Of a DNA stretch of 64,000 nucleotides, positions 47,100 through 56,377 are shown one piece after another. Made by a program: the position numbers and the translations under genes. The first letter of the stretch is position 1. Each line of letters starts with the position of its first letter. The DNA is taken from positions 744,001-808,000 of the forward strand of contig NZ_CP040128.1 of NCBI RefSeq assembly GCF_007874125.1. The letters run 5' to 3'. The DNA is from Noviherbaspirillum sp. UKPF54. Its GTDB lineage: Bacteria > Pseudomonadota > Gammaproteobacteria > Burkholderiales > Burkholderiaceae_D. The notes beneath the pieces are model-generated. The model searched no databases, was not told the DNA's origin, and saw only the letters and a program-made list of their open reading frames with translations.

Positions 47100-48981
47100 G
47101 TTGCTTGCCCTCCGGGGCGGCGGGGATTTCCAGGGTAAAGACGGCGCCGCCTTCCGGGTGGTTGCCTCCGGTTAGGCTGCCGCCGAAGTCGGCCACGATC
47201 CCGGCCGAGATGGCCAGGCCGAGCCCGAGGCCGCTGCCGGCTTCCTTGGTGGTGAAGAACGGTTCGAACAGGTGCGCGCATGCTTGTTCGTCCAGTCCGG
47301 GGCCGTGGTCGCGCACCTGGATCAGTATGCGTGCGCCTTCGCGCGCGGCGCGGATGTCCAGCGTCGGGTCGGCGATGCCTTCCATCGCGTCGAGCGCGTT
47401 GCCGATCAGGTTGACCAGCACCTGCTCCAGCCGGTTGGCGTCGCACCAGGCCTGCAGCTCCTCGTCGGCCAAGTCGATGCAGGCCACCGCGCGCGCCTGC
47501 TTGAAGCGCTGCTCCAGCAGGAACAGGGAATTTTCCACCGCGCGGCGCAGCGGCACGGCCTGCGGCGTGCCGGACGACTTGCGCGCGAAGGATTTCAGCT
47601 GCGAGGTGAGGCGGCCCATGCGGTCCACCAGTTCGCCGATGCGGTGCAGGTTGCTGCTGGCGACATCGAGGTTGCCGCGCGCGAGGAATTTGCTGGTGTT
47701 GCCCGACAGGGTGCGCAGCGCCGCCAGCGGCTGGTTCAGCTCGTGGGCGACGCCGGCGGCGAGCTGGCCGATGACGGCGAGCTTGCCGGCCTGGACCAGC
47801 TCGTTCTGGGCCGAACGCAGGGTGCGCTCGGCCTGGATGCGCTCCGCCACTTCCTGTTGCAGGCGGCTGTTGGTGGTCGACAGGTCGGCGGTGCGTTCGG
47901 CAACCTTGCGCTCCAGTTCGTCGTGCGCCCGCTGCAGCGCTGCCTGGTCGGCCAGCCTGTCCTTCAGGTGGCGCCGCCGCTGGTTCAGCAGCAGGATCAG
48001 GATGAACAGGAAGGCCGCTCCCGCGCCGGCCACCGCCGCGCGGGTGAACGCGATGGCGCGCACCTGCTCCTGCGGCGAAAAGACGGTGATGTTCCAGGGG
48101 GTGCCGGGCAGCGGCTGAGTCTGGGCGACGAAGGTGCCGGCCACCGGGAACATCGACACCATTTCCGGCTCCGCCTTCGGCAGGCGCACCAGGCGCGCGC
48201 CGTGCGCCAGCTCCGCCAGTTCCTTGACGCCGAGCGGGTTGAGCGCGCGCCGGTTGTATTGCTGGGTGCGGTCGAAGGCGCTGCGGGTGGCTTCGTCCAG
48301 CGGTTGCAGGGTGGTGAATTTCCAGCTCGGCACCGAGGCCAGGATGATGACGCCGTTTTCGTCGGATACCAGCGCCGGCGCTTCGACCGTGGCCCAGGAT
48401 TTCTCCAGCTGCTTCAGGCCGACCTTGACCACGGCCACGCCCAGCACGCCGCGGCTGTCGGTCAGCACGGAGGACAGGTAGTAGCCCGGTTCGCCGCGCG
48501 TGGTGCCGATGCCGAAGAAGCGGCCGCTGCCGCTATCCATCGCCTGGCGGAAGTAGGGGCGGAAGGACAGGTCTTCGCCGAGGAAGCTGTCGGCACGGCG
48601 CCAGTTGCTGGTGGCGGCCACCTTGCCGTTGCGGTCGAGGATATAGGTGGACAGGCTGCCTGCGCGCTCGTTGAGCTGTTCCAGGTAATGGTTCACCTGC
48701 TCGGTGCGGTCCGGGTCCGCGTCGGGCGCGGCGAGCAGCTGCAGTACGTCGCGCTCCAGTCCCAGCGTGGTGGGGAAATAGGCGTACTTGTCGATTTCCC
48801 GTTCCAGGCTGGCGGCGTACAGGTCGAGGCGGTGGCGGCCGGTGGCCTGCAGGTCGGCCAGGCCCAAGTTGAGGCTGTAGCGGAACGCGAACAGGCTGGC
48901 GGCGGCGACGAGCGCCGCGAAGCCCAGGACAAGCAGGGCCAGCCGTGACCATTGGAGCCGGTGGGGCAGATGGGGACGCAT
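47092..48981 (-). CDS. dctB: Sensor histidine kinase DctB
   Basis: A 629-residue membrane kinase. Two transmembrane segments (about 14-35 and 300-322) enclose a periplasmic double-Cache sensor (SNWRRADSFLGEDLSFRPYF then SSVLTDSRGVLGVAVVKVGL), the DctB-type dicarboxylate domain. A coiled-coil linker follows, then the H-box GVAHELNQPLAALRTL and the ATP-binding G boxes (RDHGPGLDE, GSGLGLGLAIS). The 5' part of its partner dctD overlaps its stop. It senses external C4-dicarboxylates in the known family. Confidence 0.92.
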   Translation of the reverse strand: MRPHLPHRLQWSRLALLVLGFAALVAAASLFAFRYSLNLGLADLQATGRHRLDLYAASLEREIDKYAYFPTTLGLERDVLQLLAAPDADPDRTEQVNHYLEQLNERAGSLSTYILDRNGKVAATSNWRRADSFLGEDLSFRPYFRQAMDSGSGRFFGIGTTRGEPGYYLSSVLTDSRGVLGVAVVKVGLKQLEKSWATVEAPALVSDENGVIILASVPSWKFTTLQPLDEATRSAFDRTQQYNRRALNPLGVKELAELAHGARLVRLPKAEPEMVSMFPVAGTFVAQTQPLPGTPWNITVFSPQEQVRAIAFTRAAVAGAGAAFLFILILLLNQRRRHLKDRLADQAALQRAHDELERKVAERTADLSTTNSRLQQEVAERIQAERTLRSAQNELVQAGKLAVIGQLAAGVAHELNQPLAALRTLSGNTSKFLARGNLDVASSNLHRIGELVDRMGRLTSQLKSFARKSSGTPQAVPLRRAVENSLFLLEQRFKQARAVACIDLADEELQAWCDANRLEQVLVNLIGNALDAMEGIADPTLDIRAAREGARILIQVRDHGPGLDEQACAHLFEPFFTTKEAGSGLGLGLAISAGIVADFGGSLTGGNHPEGGAVFTLEIPAAPEGKQHD

Positions 48982-49071
48982 CGAAAATGGATTCGTTCGG
49001 ATTTCCGAATTATGCCGTGCGCCGGCGCAATCGGCTGAATGTGGACTGAACGCCGGCTGAATGCGGCCGCA

Positions 49072-49833
49072 TCACGGGTGAACCATATCCCACAGCATCT
49101 TGACGATCAGGATCGCCACCACCGCCAGGAAGGCCTGGCGCACGAAGCCGGCGCCGCGTTTCAGGGCGACGACGGTGCCGACCTGGGCGCCGATCAGGTT
49201 GCAGGCCGCCATGACCAGGCCCACGCCCCACAGCAGCGGGCCGTGGCTGGCGAAAAAGGCAATGGCCGAGACGTTGGTGGCGGCGTTGATCACCTTGGCG
49301 CTGGCCGACGCGCGCAGGAAGTCCATGCCGAACAGGCGCACGAACGCGAAGATCAGGAAGCTGCCGGTGCCGGGCCCGAAAAAGCCGTCATAGAAGCCGA
49401 TGGCCAGCCCGAGAGCGACGCCGCGCCAGCGGTCGGCCGGCACCAGCTCGCGCGTGGAGGCGTGGCCCAGGTCCTTGCGGCGGAAGGTGTAGATGGCCAC
49501 CGCCAGCATCATCACCAGCACCAGCGGGCGCATTGCTTCGCGCGGCAGCCAGGCCACCACCGCCGCGCCCAGCCAGGCGCCGATCAGCGCCGCGAACGTG
49601 GCCGGCAGCACCACGGCCCACGGGATCTGGACGGTGCGGGCGAAGCGCCACAGGGCGGAGCCGGTGCCGGCGATGCTCGACACCTTGTTGGTGCCGAACA
49701 GGGAAGGGATGGGCGATTGCGGAAACTGCGACAGCAGCACCGGGATCTGGATCAGGCCGCCGCCGCCGACGACGGCATCGACCATGCCGGCGAAGAAGGC
49801 TGCGGGAGCCAGGATAAGCCAATTGAATTCCAT
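49072..49833 (-). CDS. TSUP (TauE/SafE) family permease
   Basis: A 253-residue membrane protein with about eight hydrophobic helices. The signatures GMVDAVVGGGGLIQIPVLL near the N-terminus and GFYDGFFGPGTGSFLIFAFV in the second half are the duplicated TSUP repeats, found in exporters of sulfite, sulfoacetate and related sulfur or organic anions. It lies inside the dct block, between GlpM-like and dctB, which suggests a link with organic acid or sulfur-compound metabolism but does not fix the substrate. It is 90 bases upstream of dctB. Confidence 0.88.
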   Translation of the reverse strand: MEFNWLILAPAAFFAGMVDAVVGGGGLIQIPVLLSQFPQSPIPSLFGTNKVSSIAGTGSALWRFARTVQIPWAVVLPATFAALIGAWLGAAVVAWLPREAMRPLVLVMMLAVAIYTFRRKDLGHASTRELVPADRWRGVALGLAIGFYDGFFGPGTGSFLIFAFVRLFGMDFLRASASAKVINAATNVSAIAFFASHGPLLWGVGLVMAACNLIGAQVGTVVALKRGAGFVRQAFLAVVAILIVKMLWDMVHP

Positions 49834-49913
49834 ATGAGATTGTCAATGCGCCCGGCATAGCGGGCCGGGATGATGCACAGAAATGAAACGGAGCAGAGAT
49901 GGTAACCGGTAGA

Positions 49914-50264
49914 TTAGTTCCCTGCAGGAACAAATCGGCTCCACAGCAGAAGCAGCGCGCCGGCCGCCACGGTCCACGCCACGGTGGCGCTGGCCAGCGT
50001 GGCCGCCAGCGTGAAGCGCACGCTGAGCCAGAACACCGCCAGGAGATAGATGGCGTAGGGCAGCAGCGCGCACAGGCCGAACAGCGCCGTGGTGCGCAGC
50101 TCGGCTGCGCCGCGCTCGCCGCCGACGATGGCGTGCGCGATCAGGGCGAAGGTGGGAAACAGCGGCACCAGGCCGGCGATGTAGTAATTCCTGCTTTTCG
50201 ACAGCAGCGCAATCAGGAGCACCGCCACGGCGCCCAGCAGGCATTTCAACAAGAGGGACATCAT
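49914..50264 (-). CDS. GlpM-family inner-membrane protein
   Basis: About 116 residues with four hydrophobic helices and the family features LLKCLLGAVAVLLIALLSKS and YIAGLVPLFPTFALIAHAIV. GlpM in Pseudomonas was first linked to alginate production, but its molecular function is not settled. Its start lies 23 bases downstream of the dctA stop (an ATG at 50279 is also possible), so it is likely translated from the dctA transcript. Confidence 0.8.
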   Translation of the reverse strand: MMSLLLKCLLGAVAVLLIALLSKSRNYYIAGLVPLFPTFALIAHAIVGGERGAAELRTTALFGLCALLPYAIYLLAVFWLSVRFTLAATLASATVAWTVAAGALLLLWSRFVPAGN

Positions 50265-50287
50265 GGCGGTTCTGTGCATGCGCTTGG

Positions 50288-51592
50288 TCAGGCTGCCTTG
50301 GGCAGCTTCACTTCCTGCTCCAGCGGGATGAGATCGTCGGATTCGACCGCCTCTTCGTCGACCGGATCGATCGCGTTTTCCCATTTGGCGACGACAGCGG
50401 TGGCGATCGCGTTGCCCAGCACGTTGGTGGCGGTGCGGCCCATGTCGAGGAAGTGGTCGATGCCCATCACCAGCAAGAGGCCGGCTTCCGGCAGGCCGAA
50501 CATCGGCAGCACGGCGGCCACTACCACCAGCGACGCGCGCGGCACGCCGGCGATGCCCTTGGAGGACACCATCAGCACCAGCAGCATAGTGATCTGCTGG
50601 CCCACGGTCATCGGAATGTTATAGGCCTGGGAGATGAACAGCGCGACGAAGGCGGTATTCATCATCGAGCCGTCCAGGTTGAAGGAGTAACCGAGCGGCA
50701 GGATGAAGCCGACGATGCGGTTCTTGACGCCAAACTTTTCCAGTTGCTCCATCAGCTTCGGGTAGGCCGATTCGCTGGAGGCGGTCGAGAAGCCCATCAG
50801 CATCGGGCCGCGGATCGCCTTGATGAGGCGGAACACATCCTTGCCCAGCACGAAGTAGCCGGCGCCGATCAGCACTAGCCACAGCACGCCCAGCGCCAGG
50901 AAGAAGCTGGCGATGTACTTGCCGTACACCAGCAGCACGCCGAGGCCCTGGGTGGTGATGACGGAGGATACGGCGGCGAACACGCCCACGGGTGCGAAAC
51001 GCATCACGTAGTTGGTCACCTGCAGCATCACGTGCATCAGGTCTTCCGTGGACTTCACCAGGCTGTTGGAAGTGCTGTTATGCAGCTTGCCCAGCGCCAG
51101 GCCGAAGAACAGCGCGAACACGAGGATCTGCAGCACTTCGTTGTTGCCCATCGCTTCGAAAATGCTCTTCGGGAAGACGTGGGTGATGAAGTCCTTCAGG
51201 TTCAGCGCCGATGTTTTCAGGTTGGTGGCTGCGCCCACGTCCGGCAGCGGCATGCCCAGGGAATCGCCCGGGCGCATCAGGTTGGCCATCGCCAGACCGA
51301 TCAGCAGCGAGCAGATGGACGCGCCGAAGAACCAGCCCAGCGCCTTGAAGCCGATACGGCCGACGGCCTTGGCGTCGCCCATGCCGGCGAGGCCAGCGAC
51401 CAGGGTGGCAAGGATCAGCGGTGCGATGATCATCTTGATCAGGCGCAGGAAGATATCGGTGAAGATCGAGAAATAGCCGGCAATTTCCTTGGCTGCCGCG
51501 GCATCCGGCGCCATCTTGTTGCACAGGAAGCCGACGATGACGCCGGCGGCCATGGCTATACCGATCCAGGTAGTAAGTTTGATTCTTTTCAT
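50288..51592 (-). CDS. dctA: C4-dicarboxylate transporter DctA
   Basis: A 434-residue member of the dicarboxylate/amino acid:cation symporter family, importing succinate, fumarate and malate aerobically. It has the usual eight membrane helices plus two hairpins, with RLIKMIIAPLILATLVAGLA, SSVITTQGLGVLL and the FILPLGYSFNLDGSMMN motif that lines the substrate site. The C-terminus is a soluble acidic tail. It is first in a unit with GlpM-like, TSUP and dctBD, behind a sigma-54 promoter. Confidence 0.95.
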   Translation of the reverse strand: MKRIKLTTWIGIAMAAGVIVGFLCNKMAPDAAAAKEIAGYFSIFTDIFLRLIKMIIAPLILATLVAGLAGMGDAKAVGRIGFKALGWFFGASICSLLIGLAMANLMRPGDSLGMPLPDVGAATNLKTSALNLKDFITHVFPKSIFEAMGNNEVLQILVFALFFGLALGKLHNSTSNSLVKSTEDLMHVMLQVTNYVMRFAPVGVFAAVSSVITTQGLGVLLVYGKYIASFFLALGVLWLVLIGAGYFVLGKDVFRLIKAIRGPMLMGFSTASSESAYPKLMEQLEKFGVKNRIVGFILPLGYSFNLDGSMMNTAFVALFISQAYNIPMTVGQQITMLLVLMVSSKGIAGVPRASLVVVAAVLPMFGLPEAGLLLVMGIDHFLDMGRTATNVLGNAIATAVVAKWENAIDPVDEEAVESDDLIPLEQEVKLPKAA

Positions 51593-51695
51593 CCGAGTAG
51601 TCCTTTGCCCGCCTCCGGGGCGTAGTGATGATCAAATTGAAATATGACGCGCGCTTGTGCGTTGTTCACATGCGCAAACGGCAGCCTTGCTCTTG

Positions 51696-51711
51696 AGCAT
51701 TCTTCATGCCA
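51696..51711 (-). promoter_or_regulatory. Sigma-54 promoter of dctA
   Basis: On the minus strand TGGCATGAAGAATGCT has the -24 GG and -12 GC separated by exactly 10 bases and matches TGGCAC-N5-TTGC closely. Transcription would start about 93 bases before dctA, consistent with DctD control. Confidence 0.7.
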
Positions 51712-51813
51712 TGGCATTGGGCCGGACGAGCAAATCCAATGTGCTGATTTAAAAGGGAAAATTTTTTGCGGCGGATGCCGCCGAACGGATTTCCGGATAG
51801 AGGGGTGCGGTAA

Positions 51814-51831
51814 CGTTCGGAAAACCGAACG
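51814..51831. promoter_or_regulatory. Palindrome, candidate DctD enhancer
   Basis: CGTTCGG (51814-51820) and CCGAACG (51825-51831) form 7-base arms around AAAA. It lies about 110 bases upstream of the sigma-54 promoter, a typical enhancer distance, but the DctD site in this genus is not known to me. It also sits just 3' of the leftward hypothetical gene at 51842. Confidence 0.5.
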
Positions 51832-51841
51832 GGCGAGGCCC

Positions 51842-52276
51842 TCAGCTCTGGGCGTCCTGCTGCGCGGCGTGTGCGGCGGACAGCGCCAGCGCCGTTTCGA
51901 TTTCCTCGCAGGCGGCTTCCATGCCGCTGCGGAATTGCATGTCTTCCAGCTGGGCGGCTGCTTGGCGCGTATGTTCCAGCGCCTGGCGCACGGCGGCGAG
52001 CACCAGCTCCTTGGCCGGAGCGAGGTTGTCCGGCGCGGCGGGGTAGAGCGGGACCGTGCAGCGTTCCCGCTGCTCCCGGCTGAGGTAACAGCTGCGGCCA
52101 TTGACGCCGGGTTCCGACAAGCGGTCGAGTTCGTCCGGGCGCGCCCAGGCGGCCGGCTGCGGCGCACTGCCGGCCGATCGGGCGAGCGCGGCGGCGACGG
52201 CGTCGAACACCTGCGCCGTATCGGAGGTGTCCACGTCCTGGAGGATGGCGCGCTTTTGGTCTGGCGAAAGAATCAT
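51842..52276 (-). CDS. Hypothetical protein
   Basis: A 144-residue soluble protein starting MILSPDQKRAILQDVDTSDT, mainly helical, Ala- and Glu-rich, with no recognised domain. The start at 52276 is the first ATG giving a plausible protein; the frame is open further upstream to 53002 but only as antisense to the response regulator gene. No clear ribosome site. Gene status is supported by codon-like composition and by its position between the dct block and the regulator. It might be a minor regulatory or chaperone-like protein, but there is no evidence. Confidence 0.5.
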   Translation of the reverse strand: MILSPDQKRAILQDVDTSDTAQVFDAVAAALARSAGSAPQPAAWARPDELDRLSEPGVNGRSCYLSREQRERCTVPLYPAAPDNLAPAKELVLAAVRQALEHTRQAAAQLEDMQFRSGMEAACEEIETALALSAAHAAQQDAQS

Positions 52277-52516
52277 GGCAGGAGGCTTACGTGAGTCGGT
52301 CAGGTCGTGGGGCGAGATGGGGGCAGAGATTATGGGGCAAGTGCGGCGTGCTGTGCCAGGCATTCGCGTCGATCGAAGCGATATACGAATTGGTTGATTG
52401 GCATCATTGCTTTGCAGAAACTGACGCACTAAGCTCATCTCAAGCCTCTTGAGCAGGCTTTGATCGTTTCTCGCGGCGCGCTGCACGGGACAGGCTACAA
52501 GAAGGATAGTGAAAAA

Positions 52517-53005
52517 ATGTGTCCAACCAATCTTTACGCAGAAAACAGTCAGGTTGCCTTGCTTAAACGCTCCGAGCGCCCCGCCCAAGCCCGCCGTCTG
52601 CACATCCTGATCGTCGACGATGTCGCGAGCATGCGGCGCGTCATGATGGGGTTGATCAAGGAACAGCTCGACACCTTGCGCCTGTCCGAAGCGGCCGACG
52701 GCAAAAACGCGCTGCAGATGATTCACAAGGCGCATGAAGACGGCGTGCCGGTCGACATCGTAATCACGGACTGGAACATGCCGGTGATGGACGGCATGGC
52801 GCTGTTGCGCTGCATCCGGTCCGACATGTCGCTCATGTCCTTGCCGGTGCTGCTGGTGACCGCGCATGCGACCAAAGACATGATCCTGGAGGCGGCGCGG
52901 GCCGGCGCGGACGGCTATATCGTCAAGCCGTTCAACGCGGAGACGCTGCATTCGAAGATCGAACGCATCGTGGCCAAGCGCTGCGCGCACGTGACGGCGC
53001 ATTAG
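52517..53005 (+). CDS. Receiver-only response regulator
   Basis: A 162-residue CheY-like protein. After a 28-residue N-terminal extension, the receiver domain has VDDVASMRR (acidic pocket), the phospho-acceptor Asp in VITDWNMPVMDG, the Thr in LVTAHATKDM and the Lys in YIVKPFNAE. There is no output domain, so it must act by protein contact, as CheY or a phosphorelay intermediate does. No kinase gene is adjacent. AAGGA lies about 10 bases before the ATG; the frame also opens at a TTG at 52460. Confidence 0.87.
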   Translation: MCPTNLYAENSQVALLKRSERPAQARRLHILIVDDVASMRRVMMGLIKEQLDTLRLSEAADGKNALQMIHKAHEDGVPVDIVITDWNMPVMDGMALLRCIRSDMSLMSLPVLLVTAHATKDMILEAARAGADGYIVKPFNAETLHSKIERIVAKRCAHVTAH

Positions 53006-53087
53006 CCTTCACTGGTGCTACAGTATTCCTTTTGACTGCGGCGCACGGAACGTGTGCCGCTGAAAGAAATTTCAGGAAAGGAAACCG

Positions 53088-53561
53088 ATGTCGCCAAAAG
53101 CATGGGCTGCCGCCACGTTTCTCCTCGCCGCATCGCCTGCCGCGTTTTCCGAAGAGATCGGGGACGTCAGCACGGTATTCAAGTTTATCGGGCCGAATCA
53201 CAAGATCGTGGTCGAGGCGTTTGACGACCCCAGGGTCGGCGGCGTGGCCTGTTACCTGTCGCGCGCGAAAACCGGCGGCATCAAGGGCGCGCTCGGCGTC
53301 GCCGAGGACAAGTCGGATTCCTCGGTCGCCTGCCGCCAGGTCGGAGAAATCCGCTTCAACGGCCCGATTCCGAAACAGGAGGAAGTGTTTTCCGAGCGCG
53401 CCTCCATCCTCTTCAAGCATGTGCAGGTAGTGCGCATGGTCGACAGCAAGCGCAACGCGCTGGTGTACCTGGTGTACTCCGACCGGGTCATCGAGGGCAG
53501 CCCCAAGAACAGCGTGACGGCGGTGCCGGTCCCGGCCAGCCTGCGCATTCCGGTCAAATAA
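53088..53561 (+). CDS. creA: CreA-family periplasmic protein
   Basis: A 157-residue exported protein with signal peptide ending near PAAFSEEIG. The body matches Cre[41 protein letters not shown] and [20 protein letters not shown]. CreA is conserved and of unknown function; E. coli creA lies before creBCD, but here it stands alone. AGGAAAGGA precedes the ATG. Confidence 0.92.
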   Translation: MSPKAWAAATFLLAASPAAFSEEIGDVSTVFKFIGPNHKIVVEAFDDPRVGGVACYLSRAKTGGIKGALGVAEDKSDSSVACRQVGEIRFNGPIPKQEEVFSERASILFKHVQVVRMVDSKRNALVYLVYSDRVIEGSPKNSVTAVPVPASLRIPVK

Positions 53562-53584
53562 CAATTCAGCCTGGAACACATCCC

Positions 53585-54505
53585 ATGCACATTCTCGACC
53601 AGGCCCGCACGGCGGCCGCGCTGCCGTTTTCCCAACTCGTTCCGGCGCTGGCGCAGGCCGCGCGCGAGCTGGCCGACGGCGCCATCCGCGCGCCGGAGCG
53701 GCAGGTGGTGACGATCGACGCCGCCAGCGTCTTGCTCGGCATGCCGGCCATCGGCGCCGACATCGGCGTCACCAAGCTGATCACCGTGCATGCCAACAAC
53801 GCGGCGCATGGCCTGCCCGCGATTCAGGGCGAAGTGATCGTGTTCGACACGGCCAGCGGGCGCCGGCTGGCCTTGCTGGACGGGCCGACGGTGACGGCGC
53901 GCCGCACCGCGGCCATGACCTTGCTCGGCATCGAAACGCTCGCGCCGAAAAAGCCGCGCTCCGCGCTCATCATCGGTACCGGCGTGCAGGCCGCCGCGCA
54001 TGCCGATGCGCTGGTCGAGCATTTCGGCGTCGCGCAGTTCTGGATCGCGGCGCGCAATGCGGCCGGCGTCGACGCGTTTTGCAGTAGCCTGCGGGAGCGG
54101 CACGCGCAGCTGGCGGTCCAGCCGCTGGCGGCCGACGCGCTGCAGCGCGAGGTTCCCGAGACCGACGTCGTGATTGCGCTGACCACCTCGAAGACGGCGG
54201 TGATCCCGGCCTCGATTTCGCCGCAGACCTTGGCCATCGGCGTCGGCGCCTTCAAGCCCGACATGGTGGAGTTTCCGCCGGCATTGCTGCACGCGCGGCA
54301 AATCGTGGTCGACGACCTGGCCGGCGCCAGGCACGAAGCGGGTGACCTGATCCAGGCCAATGTTGACTGGAGCCGCGTGCGCGATATCGCTTCCGTACTG
54401 GCCGGTCAGCTCGGACATGCGTCGCCCGTCCCGGTGTTCAAGACCGTGGGGCAGGCGGCATGGGACCTGGCCGCCGCGCGTGTGGCGCTGCAGACCCTCG
54501 ACTGA
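53585..54505 (+). CDS. Ornithine cyclodeaminase / cyclic imino acid reductase family
   Basis: A 306-residue NAD(P)-dependent enzyme of the OCD/mu-crystallin family. Residues about 120-260 form the Rossmann domain with IIGTGVQAAAHADALVEHFG, and GVGAFKPDMVEFPPALL is the conserved substrate-side segment. The sequence resembles delta-1-pyrroline-2-carboxylate / delta-1-piperideine-2-carboxylate reductases used in proline and lysine (D-lysine, hydroxyproline) metabolism, but ornithine cyclodeaminase and alanine dehydrogenase are also in this family. It starts 24 bases after creA and 100 bases before an amidase. Confidence 0.8.
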   Translation: MHILDQARTAAALPFSQLVPALAQAARELADGAIRAPERQVVTIDAASVLLGMPAIGADIGVTKLITVHANNAAHGLPAIQGEVIVFDTASGRRLALLDGPTVTARRTAAMTLLGIETLAPKKPRSALIIGTGVQAAAHADALVEHFGVAQFWIAARNAAGVDAFCSSLRERHAQLAVQPLAADALQREVPETDVVIALTTSKTAVIPASISPQTLAIGVGAFKPDMVEFPPALLHARQIVVDDLAGARHEAGDLIQANVDWSRVRDIASVLAGQLGHASPVPVFKTVGQAAWDLAAARVALQTLD

Positions 54506-54604
54506 TCCGGCCGCGAACGGTCCTTGCCATTCGTCGGAGCACGTTCACCTGAAGTAATGTTATGTTGGCAATACAAACACAACAAACTTGCAGGAGACGA
54601 CCAC

Positions 54605-56035
54605 ATGCATCGTGCCATTCTCGACATGGACGCAACCGCGCTGGCGGCGAAGATCAAGGCCGGCGACATTTCCTCGGCCGACGCGGTCGAGGCCTACATC
54701 GATCATCTGCGCCATGTCAACCGCGCGTTGAACTGCCTGGTGGAAGACCGCTTCGACGCCGCGCGCGAGGAGGCCCGGAAAGCCGACGCGCTGCGCGCCG
54801 AGGGCCGGGCGGAGGGGCGCCTGTTCGGGGTGCCGGTATCGATGAAGGAAGCATTCGACGTGGCGGGGATGAAAACCACCGGCGGGCTGCTGCACCGGAA
54901 AAACCATCGCGCCGCCAGCGACGCGCAGGCGGTCGCGAGGCTGAAGCGGGAAGGCGCCATCATCCTCGGCAAGAGCAATACGCCGACGCTGTGCTTTTGC
55001 CAGGAAACAGACAACAAGCTGTACGGGCGCAGCAATAATCCATGGGACACCGCGCGCACCACGGGTGGGTCGAGCGGCGGCGAGGCGGCCCTGATCGCCA
55101 TCGGCGGCGCGGCCGTCGGGCTGGGCTCGGACATCGGCGGATCGATCCGCTTTCCGGCGCATTTCAACGGCGTCATCGGCTTTCGCAGCGGCGACCGGCA
55201 AGTGCCGCAGCAGGGGCATTTCCCGTTTACCGAGGAGCCGTGGCAGGAACGCATGCTCGGCATCGGTGCCCTCGCGAAGTCGGTCGACGACGCCGAGCTG
55301 GTCAATGCGATCGTCGCCGACTGCCCGCCGCAGCCGCTCGATGCGCAAGCCTTCGAGGTGGTCGTGCCGCCGGCCCATCCGCGCTACCCGCTGGATGCCT
55401 CGACGAGCGAGCTGCTCGATGGCGTGCGCGATTTCCTCGCCGGGCAGGGCCAAGTCGCGCAGGATTTTCCGCCGTATTTCGAGAAGGTGGCGTTATGGTG
55501 GCAGCTTGTCATGTCGTTGGACGGCGGCGCCGGCATCGCCCGCCTCGCGTTCGACGGGCAGATGCCGCGCCCGTGGCGCGAGTACCTGAAGGAAGTGACG
55601 CGGCATAGCTCCTCATATCACCGCTACCTGAGCTGGGCGCTGATCGGCGCGTCGCTGTTCCAGCCGTCGCGCCGCAAGTGGGCCGGCTTGCTGGATCAGC
55701 TCAAACAGGCCGACGCCGCGATGGCGCGCTACCTGGACAACCGGGTGCTTGTGTTGCCGGTGTATCACAGCGCCGCCTTGCCGCATGGCGGCGTGTACGG
55801 CGAAATATTTTCAGTGCGCCGCACGTTCCTGCGCGTCATGCCTTATGTCGCGCTGGTCAACGTGTTCGGCTTGCCGGCGCTGGTAGTGCCGGTCGGGACG
55901 GACGAGCATGGCATGCCGGTGTCGGTGCAACTGGTGGCCTCGGTCGGCAACGAACAGGCGCTGTTCCATCTCGGCCGCCAGCTGGAGAGGCGCTTCCGCG
56001 GCTACGTACGCTGCGGTGCGCATGACAGATCCTGA
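54605..56035 (+). CDS. Amidase (amidase signature family)
   Basis: A 476-residue cytoplasmic hydrolase. The Ser-cisSer-Lys triad lies in VSMKEAFDVAG (Lys), GGSSGGEAAL and GSDIGGSIRFPAHFNGVIGF. The ATG at 54605 follows AGGAG at 8 bases. The family acts on many amides, and the substrate is not obvious from the sequence. Adjacent to an imino-acid reductase gene, it could hydrolyse an amide feeding the same amino-acid pathway. Confidence 0.88.
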   Translation: MHRAILDMDATALAAKIKAGDISSADAVEAYIDHLRHVNRALNCLVEDRFDAAREEARKADALRAEGRAEGRLFGVPVSMKEAFDVAGMKTTGGLLHRKNHRAASDAQAVARLKREGAIILGKSNTPTLCFCQETDNKLYGRSNNPWDTARTTGGSSGGEAALIAIGGAAVGLGSDIGGSIRFPAHFNGVIGFRSGDRQVPQQGHFPFTEEPWQERMLGIGALAKSVDDAELVNAIVADCPPQPLDAQAFEVVVPPAHPRYPLDASTSELLDGVRDFLAGQGQVAQDFPPYFEKVALWWQLVMSLDGGAGIARLAFDGQMPRPWREYLKEVTRHSSSYHRYLSWALIGASLFQPSRRKWAGLLDQLKQADAAMARYLDNRVLVLPVYHSAALPHGGVYGEIFSVRRTFLRVMPYVALVNVFGLPALVVPVGTDEHGMPVSVQLVASVGNEQALFHLGRQLERRFRGYVRCGAHDRS

Positions 56036-56174
56036 TTTGGAGGCTGCACGCGATCGACTGTTGCCGCCGGCATACGCGGACATGAAACAGATTGTAAAAG
56101 CCCCTCATTTCAATGTTTAGCCATGGAAATTAGGTGCTATCGTTTAGCGGCCGTCTCCTCTTTTTTACTTGATC

Positions 56175-56273
56175 ATGTTTCGTGACCTGACTGACATTAT
56201 GTTTCGCGCCACTGCAGCCGCCGTGGCGGTATCGGCTATCGCCGTGCTCCTGGCAAGCTCGTTCGGCTTTTGA
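56175..56273 (+). CDS. Possible 32-residue membrane micro-protein
   Basis: MFRDLTDIMFRATAAAVAVS followed by AIAVLLASSFGF gives one membrane helix after a short polar N-terminus. No ribosome site is clear, but a strong terminator follows 61 bases later, implying a transcript ending here. It could be a real short protein or chance. Confidence 0.3.
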   Translation: MFRDLTDIMFRATAAAVAVSAIAVLLASSFGF

Positions 56274-56334
56274 GCGCTGCCGTGGCATAACAGAAACAAC
56301 CCCGGGCATCGCTGCCGCGGGGCGCCGAAAATTG

Positions 56335-56360
56335 AAAAGACCTGCCGCGGCAGGTCTTTT
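56335..56360. terminator. Bidirectional terminator
   Basis: AAAAGACCTGCC (56335-56346) and GGCAGGTCTTTT (56349-56360) form a perfect 12-base hairpin with a 2-base loop. It can end transcripts from both sides, including the two small peptide genes. Confidence 0.87.
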
Positions 56361-56377
56361 TTTGCCGCACCGCTTGT

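Noticed and set aside
51842..53002. 386-codon frame extending the hypothetical gene
   Set aside because: The extra 242 codons overlap the receiver domain gene on the other strand and show no protein signature; the ATG at 52276 was kept.
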